From Nissolia schottii (lineage: Eukaryota > Streptophyta > Magnoliopsida > Fabales > Fabaceae), in NCBI GenBank assembly GCA_003254905.1, contig QANU01011901.1, positions 399,002-463,001 of the forward strand: DNA of 64,000 nt, read 5' to 3'. A program made the position numbers and the translations under genes. Below, one piece after another: positions 25,069-38,760 of the stretch (the stretch's first letter is position 1; the number at the start of each line of letters is the position of its first letter). A model generated the notes under the pieces. It was given only the letters and a program-made list of their open reading frames with translations, was not told the origin of the DNA and searched no databases.

Positions 25069-26954
25069 ATGGCAATTGAGGAATCAATGGATGTAAAAGG
25101 GAGAGGAATTAGCAGCAACAACAACAATAGCACTGTTCTAAGCGAGGACGAGATGGACCTCCGAAGAGGTCCATGGACCGTTGACGAGGACCTCGCCCTC
25201 ATCAATTACATTGCCACTCATGGCGAGGGTCGCTGGAATTCCCTCGCTCGCTCTGCCGGTACACACATATTCATATTTATATATTAATTATACATATATA
25301 ATTATTTACTAGTTACCTTGTGATATTATGCTGTTGGGTGAAGCCTCCACTTATTATATCTCTTTTAATTGCCACCGTGAATTTATTTTCCATTTAAGAT
25401 TAATGAAAACAAATTGGAAATTTCGAAAGCCAACGTTTGCGGATTCATCATCATGACTTGATACATAGCGAATTTGTGTATGGTAATACTTGCGTGTTGG
25501 TTTCATCTTTTTTTGTCATTGAATGTAAATGGAAAAATGGGATATACATACATACATATATATATGGCTTGAAATTCATGGATATTAATGGTTGGTCATA
25601 ATTGCTTGGGGGCGCACCCGGCCACTTGTGGAGCAAAAGGAGAAAAAATGGACCGATGCCTCCACCCAAAAAACCATCAATAAGAAAAAAGAAAGAACCA
25701 TATAATATAAAGGGGGAAATATTAAAATGCTCTTTCTCTTTTTCCCTCATTAGAATAATTTTGTTACTATGAGTTCTTTACCAATCTGAGTATATAACCT
25801 TTGTTTTTTTGTTGTTGTTGTTGATTCATATATAGGACTCAAACGAACTGGCAAGAGCTGCAGATTGAGGTGGCTGAACTATCTTCGTCCTGATGTTCGC
25901 CGTGGAAACATCACACTTGAAGAACAGCTTTTGATTCTCGAGCTCCACACTCGCTGGGGAAACCGGTAATTAATTAATTAATTAAATTAATACGTGCATT
26001 TTTATTTTTATTTTAATTCAGAAATTACATTAATTGAAGTTTAAACATAGGACTTCATGCATATTATTTAAATCTTTCACTACTAGATCAATCAAAGTGG
26101 CCCATGCATTGATCATCAATAATATCAATTCTCTTATTTTTAATATTGTTTTAATTAAAAGCATTTGCAATTTCACCTTTAGATTTTAGTTGACTCATTT
26201 GTTAATAGATTTGAATTAATAATTTGATTTGATCAGATGGTCCAAAATTGCGCAATATTTACCGGGAAGAACAGACAACGAGATCAAGAACTATTGGCGA
26301 ACCCGGGTCCAAAAACATGCGAAGCAGCTCAAATGTGACGTGAACAGCAAGCAATTCAAGGACGCCATGCGCTACCTCTGGATGCCGAGGCTCGTGGAGC
26401 GGATCCAAGCCGCCGCCAACGCCACCTTAGCAACAACAACCGCAATCGCAACCACAACCGCAACTTCTCCAAATTTATCTACCACCACAACCACTGTCAT
26501 GGCCAATACTAATAATAACCCATACACCTACCACATCAACAACAACAACAACCACCACCACCTCAATAATGGGAAAATGGTGTTAACCCCTGGGGTTACA
26601 CAAAGTTACAATAATACCCCTGAGAATAGCAGCACGGCAGCATCATCAGACTCGTTTGGGACTCAAGTCTCACCCATGTCTGATAATTTCAACGATTATT
26701 ACAGTTTTCCGGCGGTTACTAGTAACAACAACAATAGCCTTAATCCTGAAAATTATTACCAACCTGCCACTCAGGTTAGTTACTCGGATTGCATCACAAG
26801 CCCATCTGCAGCAGGGTTGTTCCCTCATCAAGGAATAATGGATTTTCAGGACATGGTGGAGCCAAACACGCCTTGGATGCAAAGTGGAGACAATTTTTGG
26901 AATGTTGAGGACATGTTGTTTTTACAGCAGCAACTCATGAACGACAACATGTGA
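25069..26954 (+). CDS. MYB108-like: R2R3-MYB transcription factor, MYB108/MYB78-like (subgroup 20)
   Basis: The exons are 25069-25258, 25836-25965 and 26237-26954 (1038 nt, 345 aa); both introns have GT-AG borders and the frames join exactly. Residues 28-130 or so hold two MYB repeats. R2 ([17 protein letters not shown]...GRWNSLAR...[18 protein letters not shown]) has its three spaced tryptophans. R3 ([44 protein letters not shown]) has the first Trp replaced by Ile, as is usual in plant R3. The following [17 protein letters not shown] and [12 protein letters not shown] are the signature of subgroup 20 (MYB2, MYB62, MYB78, MYB108, MYB112, MYB116). In Arabidopsis these act in jasmonate, stress, senescence and stamen programmes. 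The rest is Thr/Ala/Asn/His low-complexity sequence ending in an acidic, Trp-containing tail ([13 protein letters not shown]), probably the activation region. It would be a nuclear DNA-binding protein. The start follows a conserved short acidic leader ([12 protein letters not shown]). Confidence 0.93.
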
Positions 26955-26999
26955 TCATACACATTATTAGATACATAGCAATTAGAGGAGATAACGGTG

Positions 27000-28560
27000 G
27001 GAAATTAATTTTATTTTGAAAAGAAAAAATTTAAAAAGGGGCTATTGTGAAATTAGTAGAAAGTAGAAACATAAAAATAAATTCACATAGGATTTTAAAA
27101 TTGTGGATTATAAAGGAGATAATTAAAGAGACGGAATTGTGAATTACTTTTCAGTTTCCTAGTTTCTTTATTTCTTTCTTTATTTTAGAGGGGGGGGAAT
27201 ATATTTGTAATTTATTCGAGCTTACTTTTAATATATGATTTCATTCTTTGAAATTATTATTAGTTTTGTTCTGTTTAACTATAATTTATTTTAATGTTGA
27301 TTTTATTCTTTCATCTTAATTTAATTCCCTAGCTTAGTGACTAGTATATAGCTAGTGAGGCGCATTACAAGTGCATGCCGTACATAATTAAATACTAATT
27401 TAAAGATGGGGGCATAATTGTTTCCACACCCGAGACGCCATTTTTTTTCTTCTTTAATTATCAAGTCCCTATTACAAGTGTTATTATATTAGTAATATCC
27501 CACTTTTGATAGATAACCTTGTCCACGGGACCTGAACCTAAGCCCCCCTTCTCTTCCAAAAGTGTTTCTAGATTGTTAAAGAAAAGGTGACAAGCAATGC
27601 TTAATTGTTTTAAGATGTGTGGTGTTCTATTATTGGTGCCTTAGCTCCAATGTTCAAGTTGGCCATTAGGAACAAAAACCTTCAAAAGTTCAAATATCCA
27701 TGGATAGAATTGTGCTATTTTATTTTTATTCAATTTATATGAGATATCGTGTTAATTCATATTATATTTATTATTAAATGATGATTATAATCAATATAAT
27801 ATTTAAAACAAAATGAATAATATACTTAACTTTATATATATATATATATATGTGCACTCCCATATTATTATTATTATTAGAATTAGTGATATAAAAAAAA
27901 GATTAATTTGCCACCTAAGTACGCTTCCAAGGACCCAAATTCCTTAATCTTTTGTTGGGCTTCGTACGGACAAAACTTTTTTACTTGGGGTCCAAAATTA
28001 CTTACTTTCCAAACCATAATCACATAGATGCTTTGCTTCATGTTCATGGGTAAATTCATGGTTTCGCAGCTTTCGCCAAGGCAATTTTTGTTGTAACGTA
28101 AAAAGCGGTGAATTTGATTTGGGATTTGAGGACATACATATAGATAGATTGCACGTGCAAAGTGAAAAGCAAAAAAGACAAGGCAAAACTAATTATCATA
28201 CATTATCATGTTCCCCTTGATAATTAAGTGCTGCTTATGTAAAAAGTTTTAACGTAGGAAAGTAATTTTGGAAATAGCTTAAAATGGCTAGCTTATTAAA
28301 ATAATTTGTTTGGATGCTTAAGACATTAAGTTACAAAAAAAAAAAAGAAGTTAAAGCTTTGTTTTGTTATTTTTTATTTTTTTGCCTAAAATGATTAAAA
28401 TTTCATCAGCTGTCTTAGAAATGCGAAAATTATTCAATATCTTTCTTTACGGTGCCAATGTCTACGAAATCGAAAGTCATGACTTCACAGACTCACAGTT
28501 CACTAACTTTATTCTTTGATGCCTTGTAAGTTTCTTTTTTTTCCCATTCAATAATTGTGT

Positions 28561-28600
<40 letters not shown>

Positions 28601-29165
28601 AAAATAAATATGAGAGTTGTACTCTATCTAGTCCATGGTAAAATCCTACTTGGGTGGTGAGAAAATAAAGTAAAAAAAAGAAGAAGTGATTTTTCACGTA
28701 TTTTATGGAATAAATATTTCATCTTTTTATTTTATTTTATTGATAATTTTGATAATTAAATTTATTAAATTTTATTATTATTTTATATTTTATATGTATT
28801 ATAAAATTTTTCTATATAAACATTTATTTGTATTCTCAATTTTCACCGTCACATGACTTGCTAAATCGAGCTGTCATCAACTATGCATGATTAACACACT
28901 TCTTCAATTGATACCACATCAATCAAGCTTTAGATAAATCTCAATTATTAAATTCTACTTTCATTTAGTTTGTAGTTGCTAAACGTGTTTGATCAATTAA
29001 TTCCATTCTTTAGTGTTATAGATTGTTGCATAGATGCAAAGTGATTGTAGTCTTAAATTCAATTTTCTAGCAATCTATCATAGTAATTACCAACGAGCTA
29101 TTGGATAAGTTATCTCGAATTTGAGTATATGGAATGAAGAAAATCATTGTTGGAAAATTTCTATG
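27000..29165. other. MYB 3' region and spacer
   Basis: The first 250 bases are probably the MYB 3' untranslated region: AT-rich, with AATAAA-like signals. Beyond that are (AT)n repeats at 27832-27851 and 28565-28597 and no coding-like frame. Confidence 0.5.
28565..28597. repeat. (AT)n microsatellite
   Basis: About 16 uninterrupted AT units. Confidence 0.9.
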
Positions 29166-29409
29166 CCCTCTGTTACACATTAGCCTAATGCACTCGGATG
29201 GCTCTCTAAGCAACTCCACATATCATGGGTCAGAAGCCCAATTTGACACCCCGAAATGGTTAGCCCGGTCAAGCGGAGAAGAATCCGTACCCAGGGAGGG
29301 ATCCCCGGCGGCCGTGAGAGAAATCAAGAACCGTGGAAGGATTCCCGACCGCCTACCCACTGATCCTGATGGGCGATCCTCAAATATAAAAGGACCCACT
29401 ACAAGAAAA

Positions 29410-29965
29410 ATGCACATTACCGTCGGAGTTAGCGGATTTTTTTCCTGTTTACCGTCAGTTTTTTTACTTTCTATTGGACTTTCCGTCGGATACTGAATTG
29501 ATGATAATAGCCTTGATGGAAGCTTATTACCGTTGGATACAGAGAGACAACAGTAGTGTCAGTCAAGACCGACAGTGATGGCAACCCAAGAACGGTTTGA
29601 GTTGAACCGTTTACCGTAAAAAATAACCGTCCATAATTATATTAATATTTTAATTTGAATTACCGTCAAAAGTATCCAACGATAATTATATTAATATTTT
29701 AATCCGAATTACCATCGGCTAAAACCGACGAAAATTTGATCATATTTGCACATACTTATTGTCGAAAATATTTGATGGTAATTATATTAATATTTTAATT
29801 CAAATTATCGTTGGCTAGAACCGACAAAAATTTGATCATATTTGCACATACTTACCGTCGAAAATATCTAACGGTAATTATATTAATTTTTTAATCTGAA
29901 TTTCCGTTGGATATTAACCGACAGTAGGTGCAAATGCTACTGTCGGAATCTTGTGTGGGTAGTTT
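29410..29965. repeat. Left subterminal array with 96-bp tandem units
   Basis: Starts with ACCGTCGGAG close to the terminus. Between about 29640 and 29900, two near-identical 96-bp units share TTTGATCATATTTGCACATA (29735 and 29831), and each carries an inverted ACCGTC.../...GACGG-type motif. These are probable TNPA binding sites. Several motifs are degraded (for example ACCATCGG, ATCGTTGG), which suggests age. Confidence 0.75.
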
Positions 29966-29969
29966 CTGA

Positions 29970-30540
29970 CGGTAAAGAAAATTAAATAAAAAATATTATT
30001 TTTATTATACTTCCAAATATTATATTATTGTTTAATGCAATTAATTTTATATTTTATAATATAATTATTTAATTAAATAATAAAATAAATAAATTATTTT
30101 TTAATCCTAAAAATTATATATGAAATAAATACATAATTATATTATTGTTGAATTAGATACATATTAAATTCGATAATATATTTAGTCATTATAATAAATA
30201 ATTTGATAGTTATCTAATACCAAAAAATGACAACAAAATATAAAATTAAAAGGTATAATTAGCTCTATTTATTAAATAGATGTACATTTAATTAATTAAA
30301 TTATTATTTTTATTAAATATAATAAATAATTATATACAATATACAACCCTAATAGTTACCTATTAATTGTAATACATAAATAGTACTCTATCCCTATAAA
30401 TTATTAACTACCAATTAAGAAATAAATTTGTACAACAGAACTTAATAAGAAAATTATACATAATATTGAAGTGAAATTGTGTTACAAATTGTCAAATAAT
30501 TAATATACTATTATGAAAGTTCTAAACTGTCATCGTTACT
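29970..30540. other. AT-rich internal stretch of the CACTA element
   Basis: Almost pure A/T with no motifs or frames. It lies between the left array and the 3' end of the TNPD remnant and is probably its 3' untranslated and terminator region. Confidence 0.4.
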
Positions 30541-30693
30541 TTTAGAACGAAGTTCATCATCGAAGTCTTCTTCTTCGTCGTTGTCATTGTAGGGTTTGGA
30601 GACTCAACAATTATCGTTGTCGGAATAGGCTTTTGGTAGTTGACATGCTTGATCAAATGTATTGTCTGAAGATTCTGTGTCATCAAACTCAAC

Positions 30694-33600
30694 TCAACCA
30701 CTTGGCTTGCATTTCATCACAACTTTCCAACTTGATTGGCTACCTCCCAGATAACTTGCGTAATAGACTTGTCTTGCTCTTTCAGCAACAATGAACGGAT
30801 CATACCTCTTGTATCGCCATGTATGATTAATCTCAGTGGTCTTGTAGTCGGGGTGAGTCTGAGTTCCGTTAGGATCATACCAATCACAGCAGAAAAGTAC
30901 AACACGATGAGATGGATCATCGTGTGCATATTCCAATTCAATAATTTGTTTAAGCACTCCATACCAATCATTAATTGTTTTAGCAACATTAGAATATTCA
31001 CCTTTGACCCAAACCCCACTATTGTTTGTCCTTTGTCCAGTTGCTTATTCAGATATGTGAAATTTGTATCCATTAACAAAATAAATGGGCCAACTAATTG
31101 CTTTGTTCAGAGGTCCCCAAGACAAACTCATCAAGTGATGGTCGTTGCTACAATCAATTTGCACCTATATTGATTTTAAAAACTAAGTTATATGTATCCG
31201 ATTACAATAAAGGAAATCGTTCGATTGAAATATATAGTTTAAAGTTAAAGGCATACATAATTTGCAAACCACAAAGGAAACATTTGATCATCGCATTGAT
31301 TACCAAATTCTTGTTGAAATATCCTGAAAGCACGCATCGACGTAATTAACATTTTTAGAAATTGCATATTAGAACTATAAACAAGATTATAAGGATTGAT
31401 TGAACTTACTGGTAATATGGAAGCACTTCTTCACAATTCAACAGAATAACCAAATGAGTTGCAACCCTTTCTTGCGCATTCAACCAATAAGCGTTTTCTC
31501 TTCCAGTCCAGTTTGATTGAAAATTGAAAATGTCGACTGATTAGGCATTGCACCACTATCATCGTTACGTCCTACTGTGGTTCTATTGCAATTAACATTA
31601 GCACCCAAAGTAGTACGAACAAAAATAAGAAGTTTCCTTCGTTAGGAATGTCTTGGATATAAACCCCTCAACTTGAGCCCTGTTTTTCACATTTCTTTTG
31701 AACACTCCCATGCACCTTTCAAGAGGATACATCCACCTGTACTGAACCGGACCACACATTTGGCTTTCATATGCTAAGTGTACAAGCAAATACTCTATTA
31801 CATCAAAAAACGCATAGGGAAACACCCTCTCAAGTTAACAAAGGATAATGGAAATGTTTTTCTCCATGACTAAGAGGTCTTCAGCATCAACAATCGACTA
31901 GCACAATATTTTGAAAAACTAGCTCGGCTCGCTTATCAGTTTCAGCGCACTCTTTGGCAGTTCTCTAAATGCAATTGGTAGAAGACACTGCATAAACACA
32001 TGATAGTCATGACTCTTCATGCCAACCAACTTCCCCTGTGCAATATTCACACATCGAGCCAAGTTAACTGCATAACCGTCAGACATTTTCAGTTCTCGCA
32101 ACCAATGAAGCATACCTTGAAATTGTTGTTATTCAGGGTGTAGCAGGCATTGAGCTTCATAAAGCTACCATCAGAAATTTATTGTAGGTTCAACTCACAC
32201 AATTGTTTCAAATCTAGCCTTGCTTTCTCGTTGTCCTTTGTCTGATCGGTATTCATGACTATATGCATTATATTGTCGAAAACATTCTTTTCAATATGCA
32301 TAACATCTAGACAATGATGAATTATCTTTCCAATACGGCAAATCCCAGAATATACTCTTCTTAGTCTAGTTATGTTCTTTCTCGTAACCTTGAAACCTAA
32401 CAACTTTACCAACTTCAATTATCCTTGGTAAATGTCTAACCCTCCTTAGAATCTCATGGCCAGTTAATCGTTGTGGCACCTCTTCATTTTCAATTTTGTT
32501 ATTCAAAAAGCCATACCTATTGTTCTTAAATGTGTGCTCAGGTTCCAATAATACCCTGTGATAATCAAACTAGGATTGTTTTCCTCTGTCCTGTAGCCGG
32601 AACGCTTTAGTCTCCTCCATACAAATTGGACAGGCTAAAGTTCCCTATGTCATCCATATAGACGGCATTCCATAAGTAGGAAAATCATTAATGGTCCACA
32701 TCAAAGATGCCTCAAAACAAAATTCTACTTCCTGGAGACGTTGTACACAAGCACACCTGGATTGCACAACAGGTTCAATTCATCTATCAAAGGCTAAAGA
32801 AAAACATCAATCTTTGCTTTAGGGTTGCTCGAACCGGGAATTACACAAGATAAGAATAGATAAGGGTCTTTCATGCACATATCAGGTAGTAGATTATAGG
32901 GTGTAATAATCACTGGCCAACATGAGTACGGTTTGCTAAACTAATTATTAGGGTAAACCCATCTGAACAAAGCCCCAATCTCACATTACGAGGTTCTGCA
33001 ACCAAGTCAGGGTAAACTCTGTCAAAGTGTTTCCACGCCTCACCATGAGAAGGGTAAGTCGTGCGACATTCGTTTCTTTTATTCTCAAAGTGTCATGTCA
33101 TATGCGATGTCGAGCTCATGGATGCAAACAACCTCTTCAATCGTGGAATCAAAGGCAAATAATGCATTCGTTTATAAGCAACATCCTTATATCTCCCAGG
33201 GACAACTCTCCTTGGCTTAAACCAATCACCACCACAAAATTTGCACTAAGTGAAAGATACATCATCATTATAGTACAACATACAACTCGACCGACAACAA
33301 TCAATTTTCATGGATTTTAAGCCAAGTTTAGAAAAGACTTTCTTAGCTTAGTAAACGTTTGTTGGAATTGTATTCCCCGATAGCGTCAGCTCTTTAATGA
33401 AATCAAGTCATCGATCGAACGATCTCTCGCTTTGATTACCGTCTGACTTCATAGTTAACAACCTAGTTGCCACAGATAATCGTGTTTGAATTGCTCCTTC
33501 CCACACAAGAGTATTTGCTTCCTCTAACAAACTATAGAAATTCTTCGCATCTAGATTAGGTTCCTCATGTAGTAAGTTGTCATTTTATGGATCAAAATCA

Positions 33601-33977
33601 CCTCCAAAAGCATTGTGTACCATTTCTGAATATATATCCTCATCAATTGTTTGTGGTTCATTGGCAGAATGTTGACTTGAACTACCCACTTCATACTGAC
33701 ACCTATTGAACTGATTCACACCATTTATGTTCACCTCTCCGTGGTCTACCCATATCTAGTAATGCGGCTCAAGCCCATTTCTGTAAAGATGCATCCTAAC
33801 CCTTTCAATGTCTAATATCTTACATCGTTTGCAAGAAAAACACAAACATCTAACTCTTTGAGCAATCGATTTAACTGTTTCACAAAAGTAATCCACCCCT
33901 TCCAAAAATTCTGACTTTATCACTCCTCGATTCTCGTAGTATCAGTCGTGCATCCAAAATCGATTCGATAGAATCAT
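30694..33977 (-). pseudogene. tnpD-like: TNPD-like CACTA transposase, decayed
   Basis: Recognisable in order on the minus strand. First, a transposase-associated domain near 33977-33740 (RFWMHD, SEFLEGVDYFCE, LCFSCKRCK, HLYRNGLEP). Second, the transposase_21 core across about 33650-32100 (SFDRLI, CSDGF, CLDVMHIEKNVFDNI, KMSDGYAVNLARCVN). Third, a DUF4218 region at 31825-31640 (GPVQYRWMYPLERCMGVFKRNVKN). Fourth, a DUF4216 region at 30957-30740 (HRVVLFCCDWYDPN, YDPFIVAERARQVYY). This is the usual domain order of plant CACTA TNPD proteins, which cut and join the element ends. The frame is interrupted many times by stops and shifts, so no intact enzyme is encoded. The boundaries are set by the first and last recognisable domains. 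Confidence 0.85.
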
Positions 33978-34439
33978 GTTTGCACACTTCCTACACATTA
34001 AACGATACAAATTAATGATCATAGTTTTATTTCATTATTGCAACATACATTCTTAATTGCACACAATTATTCCTAAACCATTCTAAAACAGATTCCATCT
34101 AATCTCTGCAAACAACATGTAATCACCGTTGCCAGCGCAACAATTCAAACAAGTTCAGAAAGAAACGTTACGCGTTCCTTCCCCCAGTCTAGCCATACAA
34201 CTCCAATCCTACAAATCTATCCTAAGAAAAGAAGTCTCTATCTTACGTATTATCATAACATACATATCTAAATGTCGATAAAAATTTTAGCGACTCCTTC
34301 AATCCACAAAATAGACGTCTTCTCCAATGTCCTAAATAAACATATCACCAATCAACAAATTCAATTACAAATTGAAATTATTAATGATATTGAATGAAAT
34401 AATTAAAAAGAGATAAATAGACAAAAATGGACCTAGCAA

Positions 34440-34700
34440 GAAGTGGTGGTGGTGGTGTAAAAGGGTAGTGGAGGATATAGTTGTGGTGGAGGGGATTGTC
34501 GTGGTGGTAGCACGTGGTGGTACCGGTAGTGATGGATATGGTGGTGGTGGAGGAGATTGCAGTGGTGGTGGTGTAAGAGGGTGGTGGTGGAGGAGATTGT
34601 GATGATGGCAGTAGGTGGTGCTAGTGGTGGAGGAATGAAGAGGAAGGAGGAGAGGAGGGAGAAGAGAGTGAAGGAGAAGAGAATGAAAGGAAATGATGGA
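34440..34700. repeat. GGTGG-rich purine tract upstream of TNPD
   Basis: Dense GGTGG/GGAGG repeats on the plus strand (CCACC on the gene strand) lie between the internal palindrome array and the TNPD start. The same kind of tract, in the same relative place, occurs in the 2.8-kb element (19680-19930). It probably forms the transcribed leader. It could form G-rich secondary structure on the plus strand. Confidence 0.6.
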
Positions 34701-34739
34701 AACGGGGAGTGAAATTTGACTAAGTTATTTGTTAGAACA

Positions 34740-35240
34740 ATACCGTCAGATATTTTTGACGGTAAATAAGAAAAGTTCGACTATAATTGCTTTATCAAAA
34801 CACATCGTTTAAATAACAAACTTACCGTCAAATTTGTGCTAAAAATTTTGATGGTACGAAAAAATTGGGCGAAATTTGGGCAAATTTTGATTTTCGTTGC
34901 CATCAAATATTACCAACGTACCACATCCCGCGCAAATCACATCAAATGTCGCACGGGACACCTCATAAAACCTCAAAGTTGCATTTTGAGGTCCAGGGTC
35001 TTTACCATCGAAATGATCCGACGATAAGACGTCTCGCATGAGTAATACTAGATATCGCGTGAGGCACTTAATAGAACCTTAAGTTTGCTCTCGGGTTTGT
35101 TAGTCTCCCGCGAGACAACAAACATCTCACGCGAGATGGTGAAGGATTACCATCGAAAATAACTAACTGTAAACCCTATTAGAGTTTAGGTTTTAGGGTT
35201 TAAGGTTATAGTTGTTACCATCAAAAGAATCTGATGGTAA
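34740..35240. repeat. Internal palindrome array (third ACCGTC array)
   Basis: Contains pairs such as TACCGTCAGATATTTTTGAC... and TACCGTCAAATTTGTGC.... The order and surroundings (a following block with CATCGTTT) match the right terminal region of the 2.8-kb element at 19960-20100. Here the array is internal, upstream of TNPD, rather than at an element end. Also present are TTTAGGGTTTAAGG telo-box-like strings near 35190. Confidence 0.7.
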
Positions 35241-35656
35241 AAACCTCAAACCCTAAATCCAAAATATTAACTCCTAAACCCTATTCCCTATACTTGTCTT
35301 TTAATTAATCGATAGGGACAATTTGTGATAGTTGCAAAGGAGAAGAACTTTTTTTAAAGCAAAATTTTTACTTTAATTTACAGTGATCATTAAATTATTA
35401 AAGTGTACATAAGTTGTACTATTTATTTTAATTATTTAATAGCAAGAACATTCACCCTCACTTTAACAAGAAAATCATAATATATTTAACCAAAAAAATT
35501 ACACAAGTTCAAAGTCAAAATATATATACTTAAAAATTACACAATGTATTTAAAAATAAAAAAAATCCTAATCTCCTAAGTTTACAGCATCATCGTCGTC
35601 GTCGGGGGCGTCATCATAGTCAGCATAGTCCATGTTATTTTTTGTCGGATGACTTA

Positions 35657-37455
35657 TTAGCCAACAATCATACAGGAGGCATTTGAGGGCCAGTCGTAAC
35701 TGCTGTATCCTAGGGCAGATCCACCAAAGCATGCACACATCATCTCCAGTTTCTCCTTCAGTTTCTCATTAGCCCTTTTCTTTTTCGCCTCGTCCTGCAT
35801 CTGCTTCGCCTTCACATTATGCAGCTCTTGGAGCACCTGCTCGTTCTTGACCGCCTGCATGTGTAGCTCCTGGTTTAACTTCAACACGTGCTCGCAGAGA
35901 TCTTCTTGGTCTTGCGTCGGTGTCCTACCGATAGACGAAGCTACCGATCAAGGCCCCCTAGTAGTAACCGAGAGTTGTGTCCCCTGACCGTACACTCAGT
36001 TATAGTTCATATCGCCAATTACTCGAGTCAGACCGTGTTCTCATCAACGGGGTCTAGCTCGGTACCCGGGGGAGCACCCTTAGCCTGCTGAGTCTGCGCA
36101 ACCTGAAGTGTCTCCTCAAATGCAACCTACGGAAATAAAAAAGTTAACGATTATTATTATAGGAAATTAAAATTAACATTTACAAAGTATGTAATAAAAT
36201 AATTAACAATTGTTAATACATCAAAATAATCACCGCAATTTGTTGTGAGCGATCGTCGACCCACCGAGACTTATCCACCTTGGTGATGTGCATCTCATGG
36301 AATAGTTCGACTTTCGATAGCTCCTGACCCATCTGCCGACGCTGCATACTCAATTGTTTAAATATTAATTTCAAATGTAAATTAATCATTTAAGTACAAA
36401 ATTAAAATGCAATTTATAATGTTTGTATAATAAATTAAGGCGCATAATTACGTACCATCCTAAGCCGTGTCGACAACAAACTTGCGAAGCCATCGATGTG
36501 AACATTGCCCCCCCGATCCTGGGTACGAGCACGCTTTGAGTTTTTAGACCGAGCTTTAAACTCGTCTGAGACCCAAATGGTGTGAAGCTGAGCAAGCTGC
36601 TTAGGAGTCAACTAACTCGGGTCTTTGTCCTTCCCCGAGCGGATGTCCCCCAGCAGCTGCTGGAGACGATGACCGACCCGATAATTGAAAGCCTTCTTCA
36701 TGCCGGCCTCTTCTGAAGGATCATACTCGAAATGATCTTGACAAAACAAATATGAAAACATTAATTAGTAATTAATAAAATAAATAATTGAACAACTAAA
36801 AATTCATATTTATCAAAAAAACAATCAAACAATTACCTTCCACAGATTGAACATGCGTGTCTTCTCCTCCTTAGTGTACTCCTTCCACTTAGAGACGAAT
36901 CTGTTGTAAAATTTTTTTATCGTCTCTATAATGGCGTGGCTGCGAATCTCGTGGGAAATCCACCTATACACACACACACACACACACATATATTGTGTAT
37001 TAGTAATATTAAAAAAAAAAGTAAATACAAACCTAAATATATTGCATATAAAATAAAATAAAAAAAATTAACAATACTTACCTACTGTTATTCTCATCCA
37101 ACCGGATCTGGATCTGCCCTAGGTCTGGGGGCCGGTAGGAGTCTTCAGCTGTGGCGGTTGTGGTGACTGCTTCCCTTTGAGGAAGCACGAGGTGATGGAG
37201 TTGGCTGCGGATCGTAACTCCCAAACCTTGCCACCCCTAAAGATGGACGGGGCATGAAGCTGAGCTGCGGCAGAACATCGCCTGAATGGAAGGCGTCATC
37301 TCCTTATTAACGACGGCATCATGTAGCCCGTGGTTGGCATAAAACCGTCCCCAACAACCAGACTTCGAGCCTGAGCAGCCGCCACGGCCCCTCCTCCCCC
37401 TACCCCGCCTAGACGCAGAATAATAGTCTGACAATTTTCCCTTTCCCTTCTCCAT
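35657..37455 (-). pseudogene. tnpA-like: TNPA-like protein gene (Ptta/En/Spm transposase_24)
   Basis: Likely exons on the minus strand are about 37455-37081, 36964-36838, 36740-36457, 36345-36237 and 36127-35657, with GT donors visible at most ends. The N-terminus is a Gly/Arg/Lys-rich basic stretch (SASRRGRGRRGRGG). The middle has KKFYNRFVSKWKEYTKEEKTRMFNLWK, SDEFKARSKNSKRAR, GGNVHIDGFASLL, ELFHEMHITK and RWVDDRSQQIA. The C-terminus is a coiled coil (LHMQAVKNEQVLQELHNVKAKQ). This is the Ptta/En/Spm transposase_24 pattern (SxxxKxxR...H..G..SF then ELF..TH). In En/Spm, TNPA binds the subterminal repeats. A few stops and frame breaks are present, so it is probably dead. Confidence 0.75.
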
Positions 37456-38150
37456 ACTAAAAAAAATAACAACACATATTAAAATAACAACTCATATTAA
37501 CAAGTAAATATACAAAACTAACTATATCCTATTATATACTAAATATATAAACTATATATATAAACTAAATATATATATCAACTAACTAACTATATATATT
37601 TATAAAACTATCAACATATTAATAAAGCTCTAAATCAACATTTATAAAGCAGTGGTATTTTGGTAATAAATTTTGTAAATAGGGGCATTATAGTGCAAGC
37701 ACACATTGATATACATTGTCTTTAGAAAAACCAAAAGATTAAATTACCATAGACAACAATCAAGTATAGAAAATAGAGCACCTAAACCCTAATGTGGAAA
37801 ATTGATCCAATTTTTCCTTACACTACATATCATGCGTAGAATCCACTAGTTCCTTTAATTTCTTTTAATGATTCTATCCTCTACATATTCTTTCTCATGT
37901 TTGCCTAATATTTTTTCTTCTAATGGTTAACCCTAGTATACATTAGATAACACATGAACAAGTCAACTATGTAAGTTTTTATGTTTATTTCTTTTGATTC
38001 TCAATTCAAAGAATAACAAATGGATACATCTAAACTAAATATATAAAAAGCCAATTTTAAAGTAACTATATATATATAACACACACTAAAACTAAATATA
38101 TAAAAAACAAAATATATTAGAAATACAAAACACAAAAACTAAAACCAACC
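37456..38150. other. AT-rich leader of the TNPA-like gene
   Basis: AT-rich with (TA) and ACTAAATATA repeats and no frame. It joins the ATG of the TNPA-like gene to the GGTGG-type tract at 38150-38280, so it may be a 5' intron or leader. Confidence 0.35.
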
Positions 38151-38339
38151 TTAGTGGCGACGGTGATGGCAGTGACGGCAGAGGTAGCTGCAGTGAACGG
38201 CGGTGGTGACGGCGACTGTGGTCCCCATGTGTCCGGCGGTGACGGTGGCTACGGAAAAAGAGATCGAGAGAGTGGAGGAGGAAGTGAGGAGGAGAATATA
38301 AAAGTGATAGCAGACTCGCGGAGAAGCAATATATATAGA

Positions 38340-38760
38340 AACATTACCGTCAAATTTTTCCAACGGTAATGAGACGACCGTTGCCGCCACGGGAAAACGT
38401 GTGCCTTTTCATTGTCCATGCCATTTACTGTCAAATTTTTTCGATGGTAATGACTTGAACGTTACACACGTGGGATACATGAGCACCTATTCATAACTTC
38501 AGACACTTACCGTCGAAAAATTTCGATGGTAATATTCGAATGTTACTCGCGTTGACATCATGTGCGCCCTTTCATAATTTCAAACATTTACCTGCAAAAA
38601 TACCCGACCATAATTGCTTCAACAAAACTGTGTCTCTTTATTTTCTTTTCCGTCGAACACATCTGACGGTAAAGCATCTCGCACAAGATAGACAACATCT
38701 CGCATGAGTAAGGTTAGGGTTTAGGGTTTAAGGTTACCGTTGGATTTGTTCGACGGTAAC
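38340..38760. repeat. Second ACCGTC palindrome array (upstream of TNPA-like gene)
   Basis: At least five ACCGTC.../...GACGGT-type pairs occur, such as TACCGTCAAATTTTTCCAAC and TACCGTCGAAAAATTTCGAT. They are interleaved with a repeated phrase GTGCGCCC/GTGTGCC...TTTCAT. The array lies just upstream (on the gene strand) of the GGTGG/GGCGG tract at 38150-38280. Confidence 0.75.

Noticed and set aside
30736-31173. 145-codon plus-strand frame
   Set aside because: It is the shadow of the minus-strand TNPD DUF4216 region, which has clear family motifs.
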